A stretch of 64,000 bases of DNA from Clostridium thailandense (GCF_019207025.1 NZ_JAEEGC010000039.1:1-64000); one strand, 5' to 3'; positions 1-9,531 are shown, numbered from the stretch's first letter. Program-made: numbers and translations. The notes: generated by a model from the letters alone, not told the origin.

Positions 1-95
1 AATGCTGAGCTTTAGATTGATAAAAAGTTTTTATCGTGCTGAAGCTTGGAAACATATCCCGGAGTGTAAGTCTACTTTCGGCGGTAGGTGACTAA
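1..95 (-). repeat. Dispersed hairpin repeat (family B), copy 1
   Basis: Bases 2-70 are nearly the reverse complement of 41613-41690, and bases 53-89 match 60888-60924 with about four mismatches in 37. The shared core reads CGGAGTGTAAGTCTACTTTC. The copy is cut by the window edge, so its outer end cannot be seen. It lies in the intergenic space before grdC and has no coding potential that I can see. Confidence 0.65.
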
Positions 96-104
96 AGAAC
101 AAAC

Positions 105-161
105 TTGAGAACTGAGAATTAAGATATTGAAGATTGTCAGTTCTTAATTCTCAATTCTCAA
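105..161. repeat. Inverted repeat upstream of grdC
   Basis: Arms 105-124 and 142-161 are complementary over 20 bases with one mismatch and enclose a 17-base loop. The right arm is built from two tandem copies of TTCTCAA. The hairpin ends about 11 bases before the grdC ribosome binding site at 172-177, so it would sit in the leader of the mRNA if transcription enters from upstream. It could be a mobile palindromic element, a processing site or an attenuator; there is no T-run to make it a plain terminator. Confidence 0.6.
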
Positions 162-184
162 TTAAATTTAAGGGAGGTTTTACA

Positions 185-1717
185 ATGAGTTTTCCAGTTA
201 TAAAAAAAGCTTCTTATATTTTAGTTAATTCACCAGATATGGTATTACACAATGGTACTACTCAAACTTTGGAAAAAGAGACAAATCCGGATTCCCCTTA
301 CTTAAGGGAATTAAAGAATCATCTTAGATCTTTTGATGAAGTTGTTGGATATGCGCCTAATCAAACCTATATAGGCAACATGAATCCGGATCAACTAGGA
401 GAATTGCCAAGGCCGTGGTTTAATTCAAAGGTAGAAGGTGCTTCTAGGTTTGGTAAGTTTGGAGAAATAATGCCACAAGATGAGTTCTACGGATTGCTAA
501 AGGTTTCTGATGTTTTTGATTTGGTGATCCTCGAAAAGGATTTTACACTAGCAGTAAAAGAAAAGTTTACTACACACCCTGTTTTAAAGGAAAAAGCAGA
601 ACTTCTAAAAGAAGGCGAAGAAATATCAGTAATTCAAAATTTTGTGGATAACGGTATAGCAGAGGGACTATATGAAGATGGAAAATTAGTAGGATGCATT
701 AAGAGAGCTCATGAATTTGATGAGAACCTTTCATCACATGTAATGTTAGAAAATCTTGTTGTTAAAGCATCTGGTGTTTTAGCATTGATGCATCTTGTAA
801 AAAATTCTGGTATAGATGTAAATGAAGTAGATTATTTGATAGAATGCTCTGAAGAAGCTATAGGCGATATGAATCAGAGAGGTGGAGGAAACGTTGCCAA
901 GGCTTGCGGAGAAATAGCAGGCATCAAAGGGGCTACTGGTATGGATGTGAGAGGCTTCTGTGCAGGTCCAACTCATGCGCTAGTAACAGCAGCGGCTCTT
1001 GTTAAATCGGGAATACACAGAAATGTAATAATATTTGCAGGTGGATGTACTGCAAAATTAGGTATGAATGGAAGAGATCATGTTAAAAAGGGATTACCAG
1101 CACTTGAGGATTGTATAGGAGGATTTGCTGTTCTAATATCAGAAAATGATAGAGTAAGCCCAGTATTGAGAACAGACATCATAGGTAAGCATACAATAGG
1201 TCATGGAGCAGCTCCACAAGCTGTTATAGAAGCATTAGTATTAGATCCGCTAACAAAAAATGGAATGAAAATTACAGATGTAGATAAATATGCACCAGAA
1301 ATGCAAACACCAGAAATAACTGAGCCTGCTGGAGCAGGAGATGTTCCAACACAAAATTACAAAATGATAGGTGCCTTAGCAGTTAAGAGTGGTCAGCTAG
1401 ATAGAAAGGAACTACCTAATTTCGTAAAAGCTCATGGATATCCAGGATTTGCTCCAACTCAGGGACATATTCCATCAGGAGTTCCAATAATAGGTCATGG
1501 AATAGAAAACATAATAAGTGGAAAGTTAAATAATTTTATGGTAATTGGTAAGGGTAGTCTTTTCTTAGGTAGAATGACAAATTTATTCGATGGTATTTCA
1601 ATACTTGTTGAAAAGAATATTGGTAAAGTTGAAGAAGCATCAGCTGTTTCAAAAGATGAAATAAAGAATTTGATAGCTGAAGGAATGAAAAAATTTGCTG
1701 AAGAACTACTTAAATAG
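185..1717 (+). CDS. grdC: Glycine/sarcosine/betaine reductase component C, beta subunit
   Basis: This is the larger subunit of protein C of the selenium-dependent reductases of Stickland fermentation. Protein C takes the carboxymethyl group from selenoprotein A and releases acetyl phosphate, which yields ATP through acetate kinase. The 510-residue product has the family's usual length and the FabH/thiolase-like fold family features, with a likely nucleophile Cys259 in GFCAGPTHALV. The start is ATG 185, with ribosome binding site AGGGAGG at 172-178; an upstream TTG in frame has no such site. It is followed after 17 bases by grdD, so the pair is one operon. Genes for proteins A and B are not in the window and probably lie upstream. 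Identification is by recognised family sequence. Confidence 0.93.
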   Translation: MSFPVIKKASYILVNSPDMVLHNGTTQTLEKETNPDSPYLRELKNHLRSFDEVVGYAPNQTYIGNMNPDQLGELPRPWFNSKVEGASRFGKFGEIMPQDEFYGLLKVSDVFDLVILEKDFTLAVKEKFTTHPVLKEKAELLKEGEEISVIQNFVDNGIAEGLYEDGKLVGCIKRAHEFDENLSSHVMLENLVVKASGVLALMHLVKNSGIDVNEVDYLIECSEEAIGDMNQRGGGNVAKACGEIAGIKGATGMDVRGFCAGPTHALVTAAALVKSGIHRNVIIFAGGCTAKLGMNGRDHVKKGLPALEDCIGGFAVLISENDRVSPVLRTDIIGKHTIGHGAAPQAVIEALVLDPLTKNGMKITDVDKYAPEMQTPEITEPAGAGDVPTQNYKMIGALAVKSGQLDRKELPNFVKAHGYPGFAPTQGHIPSGVPIIGHGIENIISGKLNNFMVIGKGSLFLGRMTNLFDGISILVEKNIGKVEEASAVSKDEIKNLIAEGMKKFAEELLK

Positions 1718-1734
1718 TTAGGAGGTGGTTTTAC

Positions 1735-2886
1735 GTGGATGCAACTAAAAAAATAGTAGCAGAAGTTTTTAATGAAATAGCAGAAGGCATAAAAAGCGGA
1801 AGCTTTGAGAAAAGAGTGAAAATAGGATTAACTACTTTTGGATCAGAGCATGGCGTTGAAGAAATGATAAGAGCGGCAGAGATGGCTAAAAGTAAATATG
1901 GCGATTTCGATATAATTTTGATAGGTTCTAAGACAGAGAGGAATTTTGAAGTTATAGAAGTAGAAGATGCAGCTGAAGGTCATAAAAAAATGGTAGAACT
2001 TTTAGAAAAAAAAGAAATAGATGGCTGTGTGACTCAACACTTTGATTTTCCAATAGGAGTATCAACAGTTGGTAGAGTTGTAACTCCAGGAAAAGGCAAA
2101 GAGCTAATAATTGCTACTACAACAGGAACTACATCAACAAATAGAGTAGAAGGCATGATTAGAAATGCTATATCAGGTATTGCAGTGGCAAAGGCAGTGG
2201 GAATAGAAAAACCTACAGTAGGCATATTGAATTTGGATGGAGCTAGAGGAGTAGAACGTGCTTTAAAGGATTTAAAGGCTAATGGTTATGAATTTGAGTT
2301 TGCGAACTCATTAAGAGCTGATGGCGGGGCTATAATGAGAGGAAATGACATTCTAGCAGGAACTCCAGATATAATGGTTTGTGATTCATTAACTGGAAAT
2401 TTATTAATAAAAATATTTTCAGCATTTACAACTTGTGGAAATTATGAGACTGTTGGTTATGGTTATGGTCCAGGAATCGGTGAAGACTATGATAAGCTGG
2501 TTAATATAGTATCTCGTGCATCAGGAGCGCCACTAATCTGTGAAGCCTTAAGATACTGTTCGCTTTGTGCTAAAAACAAGGTATTATTAAAGGCGAAAGA
2601 TGAGTTTAAGAAGGCAAAAGAATCTAGTTTAGGCGATATAATAGAAAAATTATTGGCTAAAGATAAGCCAGCAAATAAAGAGGAAATAGAAATGCCGCCT
2701 AAGAAAGTAGTTACTTATGTCATACCTGGAATTGATATATTAGAGCTTGAGAATGCTTGTAAGACGTTGTGGAGGAAAGGTATCTATTCAGAAAGTGGAA
2801 TGGGATGTACAGGACCCGTTATACTTGTGTCAGATGATGATGGTGGAAAAGCAGAGTATGTTCTTGTAGAAGCTGGATATAAATAA
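1735..2886 (+). CDS. grdD: Glycine/sarcosine/betaine reductase component C, alpha subunit
   Basis: GrdD is the PlsX-like subunit of protein C that performs the last step, phosphorolysis of the acetyl thioester to acetyl phosphate. In the Eubacterium acidaminophilum enzyme the active thiol is Cys359; here the matching residue is Cys358 in ESGMGCTGPV near the C-terminus. The 383-residue length fits the family. The start is GTG 1735, supported by AGGAGGTGG at 1720-1728 at good spacing. The gene follows grdC by 17 bases, which suggests translational coupling. A long imperfect hairpin with a T-run follows at 2914-2993 and probably ends the operon. Confidence 0.93.
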   Translation: MDATKKIVAEVFNEIAEGIKSGSFEKRVKIGLTTFGSEHGVEEMIRAAEMAKSKYGDFDIILIGSKTERNFEVIEVEDAAEGHKKMVELLEKKEIDGCVTQHFDFPIGVSTVGRVVTPGKGKELIIATTTGTTSTNRVEGMIRNAISGIAVAKAVGIEKPTVGILNLDGARGVERALKDLKANGYEFEFANSLRADGGAIMRGNDILAGTPDIMVCDSLTGNLLIKIFSAFTTCGNYETVGYGYGPGIGEDYDKLVNIVSRASGAPLICEALRYCSLCAKNKVLLKAKDEFKKAKESSLGDIIEKLLAKDKPANKEEIEMPPKKVVTYVIPGIDILELENACKTLWRKGIYSESGMGCTGPVILVSDDDGGKAEYVLVEAGYK

Positions 2887-2913
2887 TAAAATGAAATAGT
2901 AGTAGACAATATA

Positions 2914-2993
2914 GGGGTTATTGAACTATATAGAAGAAGCGTCGAAAGTTAACTTTCTGATGTATTTCTTTATAGTGCGATAGCCTCTTTTTA
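2914..2993 (+). terminator. Probable terminator of the grd operon
   Basis: An imperfect stem of about 20 pairs forms between 2914-2935 and 2966-2987, followed by CTCTTTTT. The loop carries the palindrome GAAAGTTAACTTTC, which resembles the core of the family B repeats elsewhere in the window. The rest of the 315-base gap to 3202 is very AT-rich; I see no gene or riboswitch in it. Confidence 0.5.
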
Positions 2994-3201
2994 TATTTTT
3001 AAAATAATATTAAAAATTAATTATAAAATAGCAAAAGAATCATAAAATATAAACGATATGCAAGATGCTTTTATATTAAATTCCATAAAAGAATGAAAGT
3101 CTAGGTTGGAAGTTGTTTAAAAATATTAAGGCACATAGAATATTTTAATGCACAATAAAAATAATACTAACAGAAACTAATTTTTTAGGAGGGAATTGTT
3201 A

Positions 3202-4308
3202 ATGAATAAAAAAAGATTTATAGCTATGTTTTCTGCGGCAGTGGTGTCGGTATCATTATTTTCAGGTTGTGGGTCAAAGCAGGAATCAAAACCAATAACT
3301 GAGGGTACTCCTAAGTCAAGTCAGATTAAGGTTGGTCTTTCAACAGATGAAGGTGGATTAAATGATAAATCCTTTAACCAAGCAGCAGACACTGGAATAA
3401 AAGAAGCTCAAAAGAAATTTGGAATCGACTATAAGCCGATAGAGTCTACTAAAAAGGAAGATTATGAAGCAAACTTAGAAGCTTTAGTTAGTAATGGCTC
3501 AAACTTAACTTTTGGAGTTGGATTCCAAATGGAGCAGGCCATGAAAAATGTGGCTGAAAAACATAAAGACAAAAATTTTGCTATAATAGATACAGTGGTT
3601 GATTCGCCAAATGTTGAATCAATAACCTTTAAGGAACAGGAAGGATCCTTCCTAATGGGAATTATAGCTGGTAAAATGACTAAAACTAATAAGGTTGGAT
3701 TTATAGGAGGAAAAGATCAGGCTTTAATAAATAAATTTGAAGCAGGTTTTGCTGCAGGAGTAAAAGCTGTAAATCCAGAAGCTGCAACAGGGTTAATAAG
3801 TGCAGATGGCAAAGCTCCAGGAACAATGGTTAAATATGCGGATAGCTTTAACGATACTAATAAAGGATATGAATTAGCAAAATCATTATATGGTTCTGGT
3901 TGTGATGTAATATATCATGCTGCGGGTGGAGTTGGCATAGGAATGTTTAAAGCAGCTAAAGAACTTAAAGACTCAGGAAAAACAGTTTGGGGTATAGGTG
4001 TGGATATGGATCAGGCAGTAACAGTTCCGGAATATGCAGGTATAATTTTATCAAGTATGGTTAAAAGAGTTGATATAGCAACATATAATGCCGTGCAGGA
4101 TGTTGTTAACGGAAAGTTCCAGGGTGGAAAGCATGTAGAGCTTGGATTAAAAGATAATGGTGTAGGTATTGCTGGTACTTCAAATAAGAATACTCCACAA
4201 GATGTTTTAGATTTAGTTAATAAATTTTCAGAAGCAATAAAAGCTGGAAAGTTTACTGTTCCTGCGACAAGAGATGAAGTTAGTAAATTTACAGCACCAT
4301 CTATATAG
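3202..4308 (+). CDS. BMP-family substrate-binding lipoprotein
   Basis: This is a periplasmic-binding-type lipoprotein of the Bmp/PnrA/Med family, whose characterised members bind purine nucleosides for ABC import. The 368-residue product begins with a lipoprotein signal ending in the lipobox LFSGC (lipid-modified Cys about residue 23), then the family signature GLSTDEGGLNDKSFNQ. The start is ATG 3202 with AGGAGGG at 3188-3194; a TTG six bases earlier lies too close to that site. No ATPase or permease gene follows, which is unusual because these proteins usually sit beside an ABC transporter; it may serve a transporter elsewhere. It is monocistronic, with a terminator at 4337-4367. The ligand cannot be told from sequence. 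Confidence 0.88.
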   Translation: MNKKRFIAMFSAAVVSVSLFSGCGSKQESKPITEGTPKSSQIKVGLSTDEGGLNDKSFNQAADTGIKEAQKKFGIDYKPIESTKKEDYEANLEALVSNGSNLTFGVGFQMEQAMKNVAEKHKDKNFAIIDTVVDSPNVESITFKEQEGSFLMGIIAGKMTKTNKVGFIGGKDQALINKFEAGFAAGVKAVNPEAATGLISADGKAPGTMVKYADSFNDTNKGYELAKSLYGSGCDVIYHAAGGVGIGMFKAAKELKDSGKTVWGIGVDMDQAVTVPEYAGIILSSMVKRVDIATYNAVQDVVNGKFQGGKHVELGLKDNGVGIAGTSNKNTPQDVLDLVNKFSEAIKAGKFTVPATRDEVSKFTAPSI

Positions 4309-4336
4309 AAGAACAAAATATATTGTTAATATCATT

Positions 4337-4367
4337 AGGCTGAGTGCATTTTACATTCAGTCTTTTT
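4337..4367 (+). terminator. Rho-independent terminator after the BMP lipoprotein
   Basis: A stem of about 10 pairs (AGGCTGAGTG with CATTCAGTCT) is followed by TTTTT. Confidence 0.75.
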
Positions 4368-4497
4368 AAATTTATATGAAATTAAGATTATAGAATCAAT
4401 ATAATATAATTTAAAGAATTTTAAATTTATATAGAATAGTTTTTCATGATATAATAAAGTGAATAATTTATACTATAGAAAGAAACGGGGTGAAAAA

Positions 4498-5865
4498 ATG
4501 AATATGGATTTTGGCCTAAGTTTAACTCAGGAACAAAAATTGATAATGACACAAGAGATGCAGTTATCAGTTAAAATTCTTCAGATGTCAAGCTTTGAAT
4601 TACAAGAACATGTAGAAAAGGAATTACAAGAGAATCCCGTACTTGATGCTAAAAATATTGATACAAACAATGAAGAAAAAAATAAAGTTGATTATAAAGA
4701 ATTAATTAAGTATTTTGAGTTTGATAACTACAGCCATCACGGTTATGAAAAAAATGATGATGAAGAAATATCTCCTTTTAATTTTATTTCTGAAAAGAGA
4801 TCTTTAAAAGAGTACTTGAAAGAACAAATAAGAGATTTAGATGAAAAAGGTTATGTAAAGGCAATTTGTTTATACATAATCGAAAACATAGACGAGAGAG
4901 GATATTTGGACATAAAAGATGAAGAGATAAGTGAAGAACTAAAGATATCACCTGAACTTACCGATTATTGTATCAAAGCAATACAATCTCTTGAACCAGA
5001 TGGAATAGGAGCAAGAGATCTAAAAGAATGTCTAAAAATACAGATATATAAGAAAGCTTTAGATGATGAAAAAATATATGCCATAATAGATAATTACTTA
5101 GAATTATTGGCGGAAAATAAATATAATTTAATCTCAAAAGAATTAGGTATAAACGTAAAAGAAGCTCAAGAATACGGAGATATAATAAAGTCTCTTCATC
5201 CAAAGCCATCAAGAGGATTTTATACAGGAGAGGAAGTTAAATACATAACACCTGATGCCTACATAAAAAAAATAGATGATGAGTATTATATAATAATGAA
5301 TGATAGTATATTACCTAAGCTTAGTATTAACGAAATATATAAAGAAATAATAAAAAAAGAGGAAGACAAAGATGCTGTAGAGTACGTAAAGGAAAAGCTG
5401 AATAGCGCTTTATTTCTGATAAAAAGCATACAACATAGAAAAAGCACTATATACAGGGTTCTAGAAAAGATTTTAGAGCTTCAAAAAGACTATTTTGACT
5501 ATGGTGAAGAATATCTCAAACCTATGACTTTAAGGGAAATAGCAGAAAATTTAGAAATGCATGAGTCAACTATAAGTAGAGCTATAAGAGATAAATACAT
5601 ATATACAAGTAGAGGTACTGTAAAAATAAAGGATTTATTTACTACGGCTATATCATCATCAACCAATGGGGAAGACGTATCAGTAAAAATAATTAAAAAG
5701 GCTATAAAGGATTTAATAGATAAAGAAGATAAGGAAAAACCTCTTTCAGATCAAGTTATATGTAATTTGCTAAATAAAGAAGGAATGAATATTTCAAGAA
5801 GAACTGTGGCAAAATATAGAGAGGAGCTAGGAATAAAGTCATCTAAGGGGAGAAAACGATTTTAG
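4498..5865 (+). CDS. rpoN: RNA polymerase sigma-54 factor
   Basis: Sigma-54 directs RNA polymerase to -24/-12 promoters and needs an AAA+ activator. The 455-residue product has the Gln/Leu-rich region I (QKLIMTQEMQLSVKILQM), an acidic region II, the core-binding and DNA-binding domains, a helix-turn-helix near EIAENLEMHESTISRA, and at the C-terminus the RpoN box in the form SRRTVAKYRE. The start is ATG 4498 preceded by GGGGTG; a GTG 39 bases upstream is in frame but lacks a binding site. The gene is separated from cggR by 139 bases. Its likely client in this window is the ato operon, whose promoter at 33932-33947 matches the sigma-54 consensus and whose activator is encoded at 40123. Confidence 0.96.
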   Translation: MNMDFGLSLTQEQKLIMTQEMQLSVKILQMSSFELQEHVEKELQENPVLDAKNIDTNNEEKNKVDYKELIKYFEFDNYSHHGYEKNDDEEISPFNFISEKRSLKEYLKEQIRDLDEKGYVKAICLYIIENIDERGYLDIKDEEISEELKISPELTDYCIKAIQSLEPDGIGARDLKECLKIQIYKKALDDEKIYAIIDNYLELLAENKYNLISKELGINVKEAQEYGDIIKSLHPKPSRGFYTGEEVKYITPDAYIKKIDDEYYIIMNDSILPKLSINEIYKEIIKKEEDKDAVEYVKEKLNSALFLIKSIQHRKSTIYRVLEKILELQKDYFDYGEEYLKPMTLREIAENLEMHESTISRAIRDKYIYTSRGTVKIKDLFTTAISSSTNGEDVSVKIIKKAIKDLIDKEDKEKPLSDQVICNLLNKEGMNISRRTVAKYREELGIKSSKGRKRF

Positions 5866-5918
5866 TTTCTCCTCAGATGATTATTCACAATTTATTCATA
5901 TTTTTTTTGAAAATACTA

Positions 5919-5986
5919 TTTAAAAATAAATTCATTTGTCTTATAATATAAGTGGGACACAAAAGTTAGTACTGGGACGCTAAATG
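5919..5986 (+). promoter_or_regulatory. cggR-gap promoter and CggR operator
   Basis: A -35 TTTAAA (5919-5924), a 17-base spacer and -10 TATAAT (5942-5947) stand just before two direct GGGAC repeats at 5954-5958 and 5974-5978, exactly 20 bases apart. Paired GGGAC repeats downstream of the promoter are the known layout of the CggR operator in Bacillus subtilis, where the repressor blocks transcription until fructose-1,6-bisphosphate binds. The operator ends about 18 bases before the GTG start I chose for cggR, which supports that start. Confidence 0.75.
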
Positions 5987-6004
5987 GCCAGAGAGGTGTT
6001 AACG

Positions 6005-7030
6005 GTGGAAGAAGTTTTAAAGTTACAGCAAAAAATAGTACCAGAATTAGTGGATTTATTAGAAAAAAGATATAATATTTTAAGAACTATATATTACAAT
6101 CAGCCAATAGGAAGAAGAGTACTAGCTAACAATTTAGGAATAGGCGAAAGAATTGTAAGGACAGAGATAAACTTTTTAAAAGCCAAAAACTTTATTGAAA
6201 TAAGTACTCCAGGTATGACAATAACAAGTGAAGGTGAAGAGATAATTGATAAACTTAAAGATTTTATACATCATCTAAGAGGTTTATCTGAATTAGAAAA
6301 GATCATAAAGGAAAATCTAAAGCTTAGAAATGTAATAATTGTTCCGGGAGATCTAAATGAAGATAGCACAGTAATTAACGAGATAGGCAAGGCAGCTGCA
6401 AATTACTTAAAAAGTGTCATTAAGGATAATACTATTATTGCAATAACTGGAGGATCTACTATCAAACAAGTGATTGACAATATGCCTAAACTTTCAGGAT
6501 TAAAAGGTACACTAGTGGTACCAGCTAGAGGTGGAATGGGTAGAAACGTAGAGACTCAGGCAAATACTCTTGCTGCTAAGCTTGCATCTAAATTTGACGG
6601 AAATTATAAGTTGTTACATGTTCCAGATAACTTAAGTCATAAAGCTATGGATACAATGATACAGGAAACGGATATTAAAGAAATATTAAATAATATTTAT
6701 AATGCTAATATATTGATTTATGGCGTAGGAAGAGCTGACTTAATGGCTAAGCGAAGAGGGCTTTCAGATAAAGAAACAGAAGATATAAAAACTAGAGGCG
6801 CTGTTGGAGAGGCCTTTGGATATTATTTTACTAGAGATGGTGAAATAGTTCATTCAAGTCCAAGTATAGGAATAAGAAACGAAGAAATTGGAAAAATAGA
6901 AACGTTGATAGCTGTAGCAGGAGGAAAAAGTAAAGCAGAAGCGATACTGGCTACAGAATCAAATAATCCTAATGGAGTATTGATTACTGATGAAGGCGCA
7001 GCTAGAGAACTAATGAGTTTTTTTAAATAG
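6005..7030 (+). CDS. cggR: Central glycolytic genes regulator CggR
   Basis: CggR is a SorC/DeoR-family repressor of the lower glycolytic genes, relieved by fructose-1,6-bisphosphate. The N-terminal helix-turn-helix (about residues 25-60, GRRVLANNLGIGERIVRTE) is followed by a sugar-phosphate-binding domain with GGSTIKQV and a C-terminal LITDEGAARELM. The start is GTG 6005, giving a product of 341 residues beginning MEEVLKLQQKIVPELV, which lines up with the start of the B. subtilis protein; AGAGGTG lies 7 bases upstream. The ATG at 5984 would put the start inside the operator and has no good ribosome binding site. gap begins 58 bases downstream, so cggR and gap form one autoregulated unit. Confidence 0.93.
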   Translation: MEEVLKLQQKIVPELVDLLEKRYNILRTIYYNQPIGRRVLANNLGIGERIVRTEINFLKAKNFIEISTPGMTITSEGEEIIDKLKDFIHHLRGLSELEKIIKENLKLRNVIIVPGDLNEDSTVINEIGKAAANYLKSVIKDNTIIAITGGSTIKQVIDNMPKLSGLKGTLVVPARGGMGRNVETQANTLAAKLASKFDGNYKLLHVPDNLSHKAMDTMIQETDIKEILNNIYNANILIYGVGRADLMAKRRGLSDKETEDIKTRGAVGEAFGYYFTRDGEIVHSSPSIGIRNEEIGKIETLIAVAGGKSKAEAILATESNNPNGVLITDEGAARELMSFFK

Positions 7031-7088
7031 ATGCTAATTTATAAAATCAAATTTAATATAAAAATATATTTATTCGGGAGGAATTACA

Positions 7089-8099
7089 ATGATTAAAGTA
7101 GCTATTAATGGTTTTGGAAGAATAGGACGTCTTGCATTTAGACAAATGTTTGGTGCAGAAGGGTATGATGTTGTTGCAATAAATGACTTAACAGATACTA
7201 AGATGTTAGCACACTTATTAAAATATGATTCATCTCAAGGTAGATATGCAGGAACAGTAGAAGCTAAAGAATCTTCTATCGTTGTTAATGGAAAAGAGAT
7301 AAAAATATATGCAGAAGCTGATGCTTCAAAACTTCCATGGGGAGAACTAGGAGTAGATGTAGTACTTGAATGTACTGGATTCTATGTATCTAAAGCAAAA
7401 TCTCAAGCACACATCAATGCAGGTGCTAAGAAAGTTGTTATTTCAGCTCCAGCGGGTTCTGATCTTCCAACAGTTGTATTTAATGTAAACCACGATATAT
7501 TAACTGCTGAGGATCATATAATTTCAGCTGCATCATGCACAACTAACTGTTTAGCTCCAATGGCTAAAGCACTTAATGATTATGCACCAATTCAATCAGG
7601 TATAATGTCAACAATCCATGCTTATACTGGAGACCAAATGGTATTAGATGGACCACATAGAAAAGGTGACTTTAGACGTGCTAGAGCAGCAGCTGTAAAC
7701 ATAGTTCCAAATTCAACAGGAGCTGCAAAAGCTATTGGATTAGTTATCCCAGAATTAAAAGGAAAATTAATCGGTTCTGCACAAAGAGTTCCAGTTCCAA
7801 CTGGTTCAACAACAATTTTAGTTTCAGTCGTTAAAGGAAAAGATGTTACAGTTGAAGGAGTTAACGCTGCCATGAAAGCTGCTTCAAATGAATCTTTCGG
7901 TTATACTGAAGAAGAACTAGTATCTTCTGATATCATTGGAATAAATTATGGTTCTTTATTCGATGCAACTCAAACTATGGTTTCTAAAATCGGAGAAGAT
8001 TTATACCAAGTTCAAACAGTTTCATGGTATGATAACGAAAATTCATACACTAGCCAAATGGTTAGAACTATAAAATATTTCGCTAATTTCTTAAAGTAG
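7089..8099 (+). CDS. gap: Glyceraldehyde-3-phosphate dehydrogenase
   Basis: NAD-dependent, phosphorylating glycolytic enzyme that makes 1,3-bisphosphoglycerate. The 336-residue product has the Rossmann signature [15 protein letters not shown] at its N-terminus and the catalytic motif [10 protein letters not shown] with Cys150. The start is ATG 7089 with CGGGAGG at 7074-7080. It follows cggR closely and is followed by a hairpin at 8158-8198 that may reduce read-through into pgk. The gene uses markedly more C-ending codons (AAC, TTC, ATC) than its neighbours, as expected for a highly expressed gene. Confidence 0.97.
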   Translation: MIKVAINGFGRIGRLAFRQMFGAEGYDVVAINDLTDTKMLAHLLKYDSSQGRYAGTVEAKESSIVVNGKEIKIYAEADASKLPWGELGVDVVLECTGFYVSKAKSQAHINAGAKKVVISAPAGSDLPTVVFNVNHDILTAEDHIISAASCTTNCLAPMAKALNDYAPIQSGIMSTIHAYTGDQMVLDGPHRKGDFRRARAAAVNIVPNSTGAAKAIGLVIPELKGKLIGSAQRVPVPTGSTTILVSVVKGKDVTVEGVNAAMKAASNESFGYTEEELVSSDIIGINYGSLFDATQTMVSKIGEDLYQVQTVSWYDNENSYTSQMVRTIKYFANFLK

Positions 8100-8157
8100 T
8101 TTTATAATTTGAATGCTTTAAAGATACTGAATTTTAAATATAAGCATTAGTATAATA

Positions 8158-8200
8158 GGGTCTGGTTTTGTAGTTATGGCTATAAGGCCAGACCTTATTT
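8158..8200 (+). terminator. Weak terminator or attenuator between gap and pgk
   Basis: GGTCTGG (8159-8165) pairs with CCAGACC (8188-8194) and is followed by TTATTT. The U-run is broken, so partial read-through into pgk is likely. Confidence 0.5.
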
Positions 8201-8224
8201 AAAATAACAAAGTACAAAGTATAT

Positions 8225-8262
8225 AGTATAACTAAAAATAATTATAAATTTCTAGTTATACT
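8225..8262. repeat. Inverted repeat upstream of pgk
   Basis: AGTATAACTA (8225-8234) is the exact reverse complement of TAGTTATACT (8253-8262), with an AT-rich 18-base loop. It stands 54 bases before the pgk start and could be a leader stem-loop or an operator. No function can be read from it. Confidence 0.45.
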
Positions 8263-8315
8263 GCTTTATTTGTTCTTTGAACTTTTAATATTTGATAAAA
8301 AGGAGTGTAAATAAA

Positions 8316-9506
8316 ATGGCTTACAATAAAAAAACAATAGAAGATATACAGGTTAAGGGAAAGAGAGTGTTAGTAAGATGTGATTTTAATGTTCCAATGA
8401 AAGATGGAAAAATCACTGATGAAAATAGATTAGTTGGAGCACTTCCTACAATAAAATACTTAATAGAAAACGGAGCTAAAGTTATACTTTGTTCACACTT
8501 AGGAAAAGCTAAGGGACCAGATCCAGCATTAACATTAGCACCAGTTGCTAAAAGACTTTCAGAAATGCTTGGAAAAGAAGTTGTTTTTGCTGCAGATGAT
8601 GAAGTGGTTGGAGCAAATGCAAGAGCTTCTGTAGAAAAGATGGCAGAAGGTGATGTAGTTCTTTTAGAAAATACTAGATTTAGAAAAGAAGAAGGAAAGA
8701 ATGAAGAAGCTTTCTCAAAAGACTTAGCTTCACTTGCAGATATATATGTTAATGATGCATTCGGATCAGCTCATAGAGCTCACTGTTCAACTGTTGGAGT
8801 AACTAATTTTGTTGACACAGCAGTATGTGGATATTTAATTCAAAAAGAATTAAAATTTTTAGGAGAAGCAGTAAATAATCCAACAAGACCATTTTGTGCA
8901 ATTCTTGGAGGAGCTAAGGTTGTAGATAAAATAGCAGTTATAAACAACTTACTTGAAAAAGTTGATACACTAATCATAGGTGGAGGAATGGCTTATACAT
9001 TTTTAAAGGCACAAGGTTTTGAAATAGGTAAGTCAATGCTTGATGAAGAGAGAATAGAGTATGCTAAAGAAATGATGGTTAAAGCAAAAGAAAAGGGAGT
9101 TAAATTATTACTTCCAGTAGATAACAGAGTAGCCGCAGAGTTTGCAGATGTAGAAGCTAAAGTGACTGAAGATGCTAATGTACCAGAAGGATACATGGGC
9201 CTAGATATCGGACCAAAAACAGAAGCATTATATGCAGAAGCGGTTAAAGAAGCTAAGACAGTTGTTTGGAACGGACCTATGGGAGTATTTGAATTTAAAA
9301 ACTTTGCAGAAGGCACAGTGGCAGTAGCTAAGGCTATGGCTGAAGCAGATGCAACAACTGTTATAGGTGGGGGAGACTCTGCAGCAGCAGTTAACATATT
9401 AGGCTTTGGAGATAAAATGACTCATATTTCAACTGGTGGTGGAGCATCTCTTGAATTCTTAGAAGGAAAAGTACTTCCTGGAATTGATGCTTTAAACGAC
9501 AAGTAA
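8316..9506 (+). CDS. pgk: Phosphoglycerate kinase
   Basis: Transfers the acyl phosphate of 1,3-bisphosphoglycerate to ADP, the first ATP-yielding step of glycolysis. The 396-residue product shows the N-terminal substrate motif [12 protein letters not shown], the basic loop around HLGKAKGPD, and the nucleotide-binding C-terminal domain with GPMGVFE and GGGDSAAAV. The start is ATG 8316 with AAGGAGTG at 8300-8307; an upstream in-frame ATG at 8292 lacks a binding site and would add eight residues. A 228-base mobile-looking repeat separates it from tpiA. Confidence 0.97.
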   Translation: MAYNKKTIEDIQVKGKRVLVRCDFNVPMKDGKITDENRLVGALPTIKYLIENGAKVILCSHLGKAKGPDPALTLAPVAKRLSEMLGKEVVFAADDEVVGANARASVEKMAEGDVVLLENTRFRKEEGKNEEAFSKDLASLADIYVNDAFGSAHRAHCSTVGVTNFVDTAVCGYLIQKELKFLGEAVNNPTRPFCAILGGAKVVDKIAVINNLLEKVDTLIIGGGMAYTFLKAQGFEIGKSMLDEERIEYAKEMMVKAKEKGVKLLLPVDNRVAAEFADVEAKVTEDANVPEGYMGLDIGPKTEALYAEAVKEAKTVVWNGPMGVFEFKNFAEGTVAVAKAMAEADATTVIGGGDSAAAVNILGFGDKMTHISTGGGASLEFLEGKVLPGIDALNDK

Positions 9507-9531
9507 AAAGTAATATGATTTATTATTTTCA

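Noticed and set aside
2994-3201. Purine or other riboswitch before the BMP lipoprotein
   Set aside because: A nucleoside-binding protein made this worth checking, but the conserved purine aptamer core is not there.
8993-9397. 134-codon minus-strand frame inside pgk
   Set aside because: It lies fully inside phosphoglycerate kinase and is a shadow produced by the codon pattern of a highly expressed gene; the sense-strand product is unmistakable.
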